Origin: an uncultured Oscillospiraceae bacterium
Lineage (GTDB): Bacteria; Bacillota; Clostridia; Oscillospirales; Ruminococcaceae
Assembly (NCBI GenBank): GCA_934527255.1
Contig: CAKTAM010000072.1
Span: 1-9,543, forward strand
Direction of reading: 5' to 3'
Length of the DNA: 9,543 nt
Shown here: positions 5,089 to 9,543 of the stretch, in pieces
Layout: every line of letters starts with the position of its first letter
Position numbering within the stretch: position 1 is the first letter of the stretch
Translations under genes and position numbers: made by a program
Notes under the pieces: generated by a model
Told to the model about the DNA's origin: nothing
Databases searched by the model: none
What the model saw: the letters and a program-made list of their open reading frames with translations, nothing else

Positions 5089-6564
5089 TTATTCGGTTTC
5101 CGGCATGGGCATCACGGCAGCCGCAGTGCCGCCGGATGGCGCTGCCGCGCCGCCTGCGGGCATCTTTGCAGCGCCTGCGGGCGCTGTGCCAAAGCCTGCC
5201 GACGACCCGGGCACGCCCTCCGAAAGCGTCGTCCGGCCCGCCGCAGCCGTCTGCGCCGGGGCGCTTTGGCGGCGCGCCGCCCGGGCAATGGCGTCCTCGG
5301 CATCGTTGGCGTTCAGGCCATCCTTGGCCAGCATGTTTTCCAGCACGGAGATATCCGCCGAAATATCCAGTGCATCCGCCTTGAACAGACTGTCCAGCTG
5401 CGCCTCAAAGCCCTTGACCAGATTATCCATAATGCCCTCGATGTTGCGGCGCGACTCCTGAATGGTCTGGCTTTGCACCGGCTGCTCCTCCAGCTGGGCA
5501 TAAAAGTTCAGCAGCTTCTGCGTGGTGGGCAGATAATAGTTGAAGAAGTTGCGGGTCTCCTGCCGACGCTCGGGCTTTTCATGCAGAATGCCGAAAATGG
5601 AACGGGTGACCGTTTCGATGTGGTCGATCTTGGCCGACATCTCCACATCGGCAATATCCTCGTTGACCTGCCGGATTTGCCGCAGGATCTGAGCATACTC
5701 CTGCTCCAGCTGTGCGTCACCCGCGGGCATTTCCGTTTCGGTGCTCACAGAGGGCGTTTCCTCGGCTGGGGCCTCCTCGGCAGCCGTCGGCTGCCGGTTC
5801 AGCTGCAGCGTGGCCTCCGCCTCCATCTGGTAGGGCATGGCCGCCGCATCCAGCACCAGGCACTGCCGGGCACGGTCGACAAAGGCATCCGCCGGCAGCT
5901 GGCCGTCCTCCAGCATATCGTCCAGATCACAGTAGACCCGGCGGACGGAGACGCCCGCAATGGAGGCCAGTGTCTTGACCATGACGATGCGCTGGCCCTG
6001 TATGGCGCCAAGATAACGGCGGTAGCGTGCCTCTTTCTTTTTCATGCCGCGGCCCGCACCGTACATGCACGCACCGCACAGCACAAAGCCAAGGCTGCGC
6101 AGCAGGTCATCCAGCATATAGGAATAATAGCCGTAGGAGATCATCTCGCGCAGCGGCTCAAACATGGTCAGCGCGCCGACAATGGCGGCAATGCCGCCGA
6201 TGATCATCAGTGCCTTTGCGCCCTTTTTGGGCTGCCGCAGCACGGTATCCTTTGCCTTGGGGCGCTTTTTGCGGGTGGTGGTGGTCGTTTTCTGCGTTTG
6301 GGCGACCGTCACGCCGTCAACCGTAACGGTTTTGGTGGTGGTCGTCTGGTTGTGGCCGGTCATGCGTTCATAGGTGCGGTCTATCTTTTTATCGCTGCCA
6401 AGCTTCAGCAGCAGCATGATCAGCGAAACCGGCCATGCGCCGCACACCAGAAGAAACGCCGCCACGATCCAATAGCCGACGTCGTTGTGCGAGTCATCCT
6501 TTTTGGGGCGGCGCGGGCCGCCTTTGTCGGGATCATAATAAGGACGCTGATACTGATAGGCCAC
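5089..6564 (-). CDS. Membrane protein with XpaC (PF10112-type) C-terminal region
   Basis: This 491-residue protein has a mixed architecture. After a basic, Tyr/Pro-rich N-terminus come hydrophobic segments at about 29-54, 116-135 and 152-171. A Thr-rich linker with a TTTTT run (about 74-105) separates the first from the second. Residues about 180-245 (RYRRYLGAIQGQRIVMVKTLASIAGVSVRRVYCDLDDMLEDGQL...FVD) look like a winged-helix or PCI-like domain. An acidic linker follows, and residues about 290-420 resemble the XpaC/5-bromo-4-chloroindolyl phosphate hydrolysis family (helical, with ETRNFFNYYLPTTQKLLNFY). The end is Ala/Gly/Pro-rich low complexity. Enzymatic activity of XpaC proteins is not established; many neighbour telA-like genes, but none is in this window. 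The GTG start at 6564 is preferred because AGAGAGG lies 7 bases upstream; a TTG eight codons earlier lacks such a site. Confidence 0.88.
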   Translation of the reverse strand: MAYQYQRPYYDPDKGGPRRPKKDDSHNDVGYWIVAAFLLVCGAWPVSLIMLLLKLGSDKKIDRTYERMTGHNQTTTTKTVTVDGVTVAQTQKTTTTTRKKRPKAKDTVLRQPKKGAKALMIIGGIAAIVGALTMFEPLREMISYGYYSYMLDDLLRSLGFVLCGACMYGAGRGMKKKEARYRRYLGAIQGQRIVMVKTLASIAGVSVRRVYCDLDDMLEDGQLPADAFVDRARQCLVLDAAAMPYQMEAEATLQLNRQPTAAEEAPAEETPSVSTETEMPAGDAQLEQEYAQILRQIRQVNEDIADVEMSAKIDHIETVTRSIFGILHEKPERRQETRNFFNYYLPTTQKLLNFYAQLEEQPVQSQTIQESRRNIEGIMDNLVKGFEAQLDSLFKADALDISADISVLENMLAKDGLNANDAEDAIARAARRQSAPAQTAAAGRTTLSEGVPGSSAGFGTAPAGAAKMPAGGAAAPSGGTAAAVMPMPETE

Positions 6565-6571
6565 AATGGCA

Positions 6572-6578
6572 CCTCTCT
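6572..6578 (-). promoter_or_regulatory. Ribosome binding site fixing the XpaC-family GTG start
   Basis: AGAGAGG on the minus strand lies 7 bases before the GTG at 6562-6564. The first residues are then MAYQYQRPYY. The alternative TTG at 6586-6588 has only GC-rich sequence before it. Confidence 0.65.
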
Positions 6579-6640
6579 GTTCTGACAACAGCCGGAGCTT
6601 TTACCCGGCCATTGCTGCTTAAAATGATATATCAAAGGGT

Positions 6641-6670
6641 AGTATACCACGTTTCCCGGGCGATTGGCAA
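6641..6670 (-). promoter_or_regulatory. Promoter of the XpaC-family gene
   Basis: On the minus strand TTGCCA (6665-6670) and TATACT (6641-6646) are separated by 18 bases, with TGG before the -10 giving an extended element. It is divergent from the glsB promoter, with about 47 bases between the two -35 hexamers. Confidence 0.75.
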
Positions 6671-6717
6671 GCATTTCACGACGTATTCTGCCGCAGAGCC
6701 GCCCACCCTGAAAACGG

Positions 6718-6746
6718 TTGCATTTTGCCGCCGGTTATGCTACACT
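6718..6746 (+). promoter_or_regulatory. Promoter of the GlsB-type gene
   Basis: TTGCAT (6718-6723) and TACACT (6741-6746) are separated by 17 bases, with TATGC directly before the -10. It strongly resembles the promoter of the ACT-UPF0210 operon. The leader is about 110 nt. Confidence 0.7.
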
Positions 6747-6762
6747 AAAACCGTATTTTGCA

Positions 6763-6791
6763 GCGGTCTGCACCGCCCGGCAGCCCTGCCG
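6763..6791 (+). promoter_or_regulatory. Tandem small hairpins in the glsB leader
   Basis: GCGGT/ACCGC (6763-6767 with 6772-6776) and CGGCA/TGCCG (6778-6782 with 6787-6791) form two adjacent 5-bp stems, each with a 4-nt loop, near the 5' end of the predicted transcript. The rest of the leader to the ribosome binding site is GC-rich. I can name no function. Confidence 0.3.
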
Positions 6792-6864
6792 TCGGCGAGG
6801 GGCCGCCGCACCCGCTGTCGTCGGCACACCGGCGCACCACTACCATAAAGGAGCTTGAACACAT

Positions 6865-7113
6865 ATGAATCTGCAGGGACTGATCGTCAGTCTGATCACC
6901 GGCGCGCTGGCCGGATGGATTGCCAACCTTATCATGAAAAGCGGCAGCGGTCTGCTTTGGAACATTGTCGTCGGCATTGTCGGCGGGGCGCTGGGCAACT
7001 GGCTGGCGCATCTGCTTGGCATTTACACCATCGGGCTGGCCAACTTTGCCGTTTCCGTGGCCGGGGCCTGCCTGCTGATCTTTCTGCTGCGGCTGGTGCG
7101 CCACAAGGTGTAA
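6865..7113 (+). CDS. GlsB/YeaQ/YmgE-family stress membrane protein
   Basis: This 82-residue, very hydrophobic protein has three predicted membrane helices (about 5-24, 31-50 and 55-77) and a short basic C-terminal tail (RLVRHKV). The Gly-rich motifs ITGALAGWIANLIMK and NIVVGIVGGALGNWLAHLLG are typical of the GlsB/YeaQ/YmgE ('transglycosylase-associated') family, whose members are small and often induced by general or cell-envelope stress. No enzymatic function is established for the family. AAAGGAG (6847-6853) lies 11 bases before the ATG, slightly long. The gene has its own promoter and terminator and is divergent from the XpaC-family gene. Confidence 0.93.
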   Translation: MNLQGLIVSLITGALAGWIANLIMKSGSGLLWNIVVGIVGGALGNWLAHLLGIYTIGLANFAVSVAGACLLIFLLRLVRHKV

Positions 7114-7138
7114 ACCCGCAGTCCCCCAAAAGCAGCAT

Positions 7139-7180
7139 AAGCTCCCGTTTCGGCGCGCAGCGTCGGAATGGGAGCTTTTT
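7139..7180 (+). terminator. Intrinsic terminator of the GlsB-type gene
   Basis: A 14-bp stem (7139-7152 with 7164-7177, two G-U pairs) has an 11-nt loop and is followed by TTTTT (overlapping 7176-7180). It lies 25 bases after the stop. On the minus strand the stem is preceded by AAAAAGC and followed by ATGCTGC, so it is directional. Confidence 0.9.
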
Positions 7181-7392
7181 GTATGTCGGCTCGCAAAATT
7201 GTCCTTTACAAGAGGACAGCACTTTGCATTTTGGGCATTGGCCGCCGTTTTTGCCCTGGCAGGCGACTGCCGAAACGGCTTTTCTGCGGATCGGGCGTAA
7301 GCCCTTCCCGCACCTTCGTACAGTCTCAAGGCACTTTGCGCACGAAATGGCTGCAAGTGCTTTTCCGCCGGGCAGCCGCACCCGCTGTGCCA
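7181..7392. other. Gene-poor spacer with several hairpins
   Basis: This separates the convergent GlsB-type and DUF4317 genes. On the plus strand it holds TGTCCT/AGGACA (7200-7205 with 7213-7218), a GGGC-GTAA-GCCC hairpin with a GNRA-type loop (7293-7304), and an imperfect stem of about 11 bp (7328-7339 with 7353-7363) followed by TTTT. An open minus-strand frame starts at 7393 as TAATG, overlapping the DUF4317 stop. It encodes a Cys-rich peptide but runs antisense through the GlsB-type gene, so I do not call it. No clear terminator for the DUF4317 gene is visible. Confidence 0.45.
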
Positions 7393-8538
7393 TTACCGCT
7401 GCGAGCCTTCACTGATGTGCACCGGCACCCCGTTGACCTCGACCCCCTCCTCGGCACAGATGAGGATATACCGGGTGCCGTCGATAACGCGGGTCTCGAT
7501 GAGGTCGCTGCGTTCCGGGCTGACCTGAATGACCACATCGGGCGTGCGCACCTCCATGCGGGCGGTATCCACCAGATTGCGGGCGCTGACATCCGCGCCT
7601 TTTCCAAACGCCTCGTCGTACTTTTCCTCAAACGCCTGCAGCCGTTCGGGGGCGACGCCGCAGTCATCCAGTATGCGGCGCACCTCGCCCATGGAGACCG
7701 TCAGCGGCTCGGGATCCTTTTCCAGCTTGTGCTGCTCAAGCTTTTCGCACAGCTGCTCCTGCACGCTCTGCACCACCTCCAGACTGCAGGCATCCGACAG
7801 CGTTTCGCCCAAAACAGCCTGAAAGGTCTGCTTCTGCACGGCGGCGGGCAGCGGCAGCGGCGTGCGGAAAATGGCATCGACAAACGAGGGGTGGCTTTGC
7901 GAGGTATCCTTGGTATAGTACAGCGCGTTGTAAATATTGGCGGCACGGTCGTCAAAGGCGGGAAACAGGAAGCCCAACTCCGGCGCGGCCACCACACGGG
8001 CAAGCTCGCTTGCGTGGAAGGCATTGCTCTGCGGCGCATAGCACAGGGCGGGCGGCGCCTCCTTTACCGGGCAGATGCTGCACAGCACATAGCGGAACAC
8101 CTGGTCGGAGGCGTCATCCTGCCGGGCCCCGTCGCCGCCGCGGTACGGCACATCGTAAGCATCGCAGGCCAGCAGAATGACGTATTGCCCGGTCAGATCG
8201 ACCGCGTCGATCACCCGCTGATAAAAGGTTTCGACTGCGCCGGAATCCTGCAGGGCGGAATTGCGCAGCGCCGTCAGCAGGCGGTGCTCGTCGCTGTCCA
8301 TCACCTGTGCCGTGGAAAAGACGATATCGATCAGGTTTTTCCCCAGCGTCCCGCCCATGGATTTTTTGAACAGGCCCAGAAAACGTTCGGCCTCCTCCTG
8401 CGGCATTCTGCTGAGAGATTCGCAGAACAGCGTGATGACCTCGCGCTTATCGTTGACATAACAGCCGCAAATGTGGCTGATGTTGTTTTTTTCCGGCCGC
8501 AGACGGCGGCGCAGCTCGCTGACTTCCTTTGCGTTCAT
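7393..8538 (-). CDS. DUF4317 family protein
   Basis: This 381-residue protein matches DUF4317, a family common in Clostridia. The N-terminal MNAKEVSELRRRLRPEKNNISHICGCYVNDKREVI is highly characteristic. Also typical are GTLGKNLIDIVFST.QV.DSDEHRLL and the YVILLACDAYDVPYRGGDG segment. No membrane segment or known catalytic motif is visible, and the function is unknown; it is probably cytoplasmic. The C-terminal third has helical EKLEQHKLEKDPEP and a final beta-rich part (DVVIQVSPERSDLIETRVIDGTRYILICAEEGVEVNGV). The start at 8538 is chosen because it gives the conserved family N-terminus and has GGAG 8 bases upstream; an in-frame ATG 16 codons earlier lacks a site. There is no obvious promoter in the 114-bp gap to the upstream surface-protein gene, so cotranscription is possible. 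Confidence 0.93.
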   Translation of the reverse strand: MNAKEVSELRRRLRPEKNNISHICGCYVNDKREVITLFCESLSRMPQEEAERFLGLFKKSMGGTLGKNLIDIVFSTAQVMDSDEHRLLTALRNSALQDSGAVETFYQRVIDAVDLTGQYVILLACDAYDVPYRGGDGARQDDASDQVFRYVLCSICPVKEAPPALCYAPQSNAFHASELARVVAAPELGFLFPAFDDRAANIYNALYYTKDTSQSHPSFVDAIFRTPLPLPAAVQKQTFQAVLGETLSDACSLEVVQSVQEQLCEKLEQHKLEKDPEPLTVSMGEVRRILDDCGVAPERLQAFEEKYDEAFGKGADVSARNLVDTARMEVRTPDVVIQVSPERSDLIETRVIDGTRYILICAEEGVEVNGVPVHISEGSQR

Positions 8539-8546
8539 GGCAGTTT

Positions 8547-8550
8547 CTCC
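8547..8550 (-). promoter_or_regulatory. Ribosome binding site fixing the DUF4317 start
   Basis: GGAG on the minus strand lies 8 bases before the ATG at 8538. It is weak, but it agrees with the conserved family N-terminus. The alternative ATG at 8586 follows the GC-rich arm of a hairpin and has no site. Confidence 0.6.
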
Positions 8551-8592
8551 GTTTTCGTGCCCGCTGTCGGGCCTTTCTTTTTTCATCGTGCC

Positions 8593-8654
8593 GACGGCCT
8601 CCCGGTTTTCCGCGCCCCGCAGGCGCGCCCATTGCCGGAAGGCCGTCTTTTTTT
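8593..8654 (+). terminator. Hairpin with T-tract oriented to the plus strand
   Basis: A 13-position stem (8593-8605 with 8635-8647) contains an inner CGCGCC/GGCGCG stem and is followed on the plus strand by seven T residues (8648-8654). It would terminate plus-strand transcription, yet both neighbours are minus-strand genes. On the minus strand the stem follows the TAA stop of the surface-protein gene but has no T-tract after it. The single imperfect position is A-C in plus-strand RNA and a U-G pair in minus-strand RNA. Confidence 0.6.
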
Positions 8655-9543
8655 ACATGCCGGTATACCACTTTTTGCGGGCATCCGGCTTTTTCTTTTT
8701 GCGGTGCGAAGCGATCACCGCCGCCAGCAGGCCCAGCACGACCAGTACCGCCCCTCCCAGCGCCAGATACAGCCCCAGCTCGCTGTGCGTCGGCGCAGGC
8801 TGCAGCAGGAATTCGGTCTCGCCGCTGAGCACCCCGTTTTTCAGCTGGATGCTCTGGCTGCAGATCTGGCTGTCCGCCGCCGTCACCTCGACGGTATAGC
8901 TGCCGTTGAGGATGTTTTCAAAAATATACTGGCCGTCCGTCACCAGCCGGGCGGTGGAGACCGTCTTGCCGCGGCCGCTTTTCAGCAGTACAGCGGCGTC
9001 ATCCGCCGCGGTGCCATCGGCACGCCGCACCTGCACGGTGAACGATGTTGTCTGCGTCTGCGGCAGCCGGTTTCCGGGCTCCGTATCCTCTACGCCGGGG
9101 GTCAGCGCATCCGAATCCGGTTCGCTGTCCGACGGCTCCTCCTCCGGCAGGTCGCCCGTCAGCAGGCCGGAGGTCTCGGCATCCAGCTTTTCCGCCTCCT
9201 CAATGGCCTTTTGCAACTCGGCGATGGTCTGCTGGATCTGATCCAGACTGGTATCCAGATCGGCCAGGCCGCCGGTCTGATCCTCCGGCTCCTGCAGGAC
9301 GGGCGCGTTGACCGTAACGCTGCAGACCGCGTAAACGCCGCCGTCTGCCGAGGCCGCCACGATCGCAGCCGTACCGCCGCCCACCGCCTTGACGGTGCCG
9401 TCCGTGCCGACCGTCGCAACGGAGGTGTTGTCGCTGCTCCACTGGATGTTCTTAAAGGTGGCATCCTGCGGGAACACCTGTGCCGCCAGCTGGAAGCTTT
9501 CGTTGCTGCCCAGCGTCAGACTTTCGGCGTTCAGCACCAGCTC
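8653..9543 (-). CDS. Big_2-domain surface protein, C-terminal part
   Basis: The visible 296 residues are the C-terminal part of a larger protein; the frame is open to the window edge, so the true start lies outside. Residues about 1-80 (ELVLNAESLTLGSNESFQL...WSSDNTSVATVGTDGTVKAVGGGTAAIVAAS...SVTV) form a Big_2 bacterial Ig-like domain. A predicted coiled coil (about 93-125) and an acidic Pro/Ser/Asp linker follow. Residues about 168-245 (VQVRRADGTAADDAAVLLKSGR...GQYIFENILNGSYTVEVTAAD) look like a prealbumin/SpaA-type beta-sandwich. One membrane helix (about 257-278) and a Lys/Arg-rich cytoplasmic tail end the protein. Anchoring is therefore by a helix, with no C-terminal LPxTG sorting signal. 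A role in adhesion or wall binding is inferred from the domains only. Confidence 0.9.
   Translation of the reverse strand, partial: ELVLNAESLTLGSNESFQLAAQVFPQDATFKNIQWSSDNTSVATVGTDGTVKAVGGGTAAIVAASADGGVYAVCSVTVNAPVLQEPEDQTGGLADLDTSLDQIQQTIAELQKAIEEAEKLDAETSGLLTGDLPEEEPSDSEPDSDALTPGVEDTEPGNRLPQTQTTSFTVQVRRADGTAADDAAVLLKSGRGKTVSTARLVTDGQYIFENILNGSYTVEVTAADSQICSQSIQLKNGVLSGETEFLLQPAPTHSELGLYLALGGAVLVVLGLLAAVIASHRKKKKPDARKKWYTGM

Noticed and set aside
4984..6585. Long plus-strand reading frame antisense to the XpaC-family gene
   Set aside because: Composition is Arg/His/Gln/Gly-rich with no recognisable domain. The minus-strand gene has a promoter, ribosome binding site, domains and terminator.
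9040..9052. LPQTQ in the surface protein as a sortase signal
   Set aside because: It lies in the middle of the protein before a folded domain, not next to the C-terminal helix, and Q replaces the G of LPxTG.
1..9543. Defence island, prophage, insertion sequence or CRISPR array
   Set aside because: No transposase, integrase, Cas, toxin-antitoxin or phage structural gene is seen, and there are no regularly spaced direct repeats.

Overview
This is an ordinary chromosomal window of a high-GC, Gram-positive clostridium. The gene set (DUF4317, a YaaL–BofA pair, an ACT/UPF0210 pair, an XpaC-family protein, a GlsB-type membrane protein and a Big_2 surface protein), the AGGAG-type ribosome binding sites and the sigma-A-like promoters together suggest an Oscillospiraceae/Ruminococcaceae relative (Gemmiger/Faecalibacterium/Subdoligranulum-like). 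That placement is inferred from protein families and base composition; no marker gene is present.

Layout, left to right. A lone plus-strand gene (211-963) encodes a membrane-anchored protein of unknown function and ends at a perfect 16-bp stem terminator. Next comes a minus-strand pair, yaaL-like (1366-1746) then bofA (1047-1292), which in Bacillus sits beside recR and bears on pro-sigma-K processing during sporulation. A consensus promoter followed by a leader that can fold as a three-way junction drives mrp (2176-3018, Fe-S carrier/P-loop ATPase). mrp ends in hairpins, including a 95-nt structure with a 19-bp stem, shared with the convergent minus-strand operon. That operon is an ACT-domain protein (4607-4876) followed by a UPF0210/PFL-like protein (3225-4583). 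Upstream of it, with its own promoter and terminator, is a minus-strand XpaC-family membrane protein (5089-6564). Its promoter is divergent from that of a small GlsB/YeaQ-type stress membrane protein (6865-7113). The right end holds two minus-strand genes: a DUF4317 protein (7393-8538) and the C-terminal part of a Big_2 surface protein that runs off the window (8653-9543).

There is no sign of a phage, insertion sequence, CRISPR array, toxin-antitoxin or defence system, and no RNA gene was recognised. I do not see a previously undescribed multi-gene system. The points most worth a second look are RNA-level or architectural: the structured mrp leader, a strong hairpin plus T-tract (8593-8654) facing the wrong way for its flanking genes, the BofA/YaaL pair apart from recR, and the unusual domain combination of the XpaC-family protein. 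The long reading frames antisense to mrp, the UPF0210 gene and the XpaC-family gene are products of the high GC content and were rejected.
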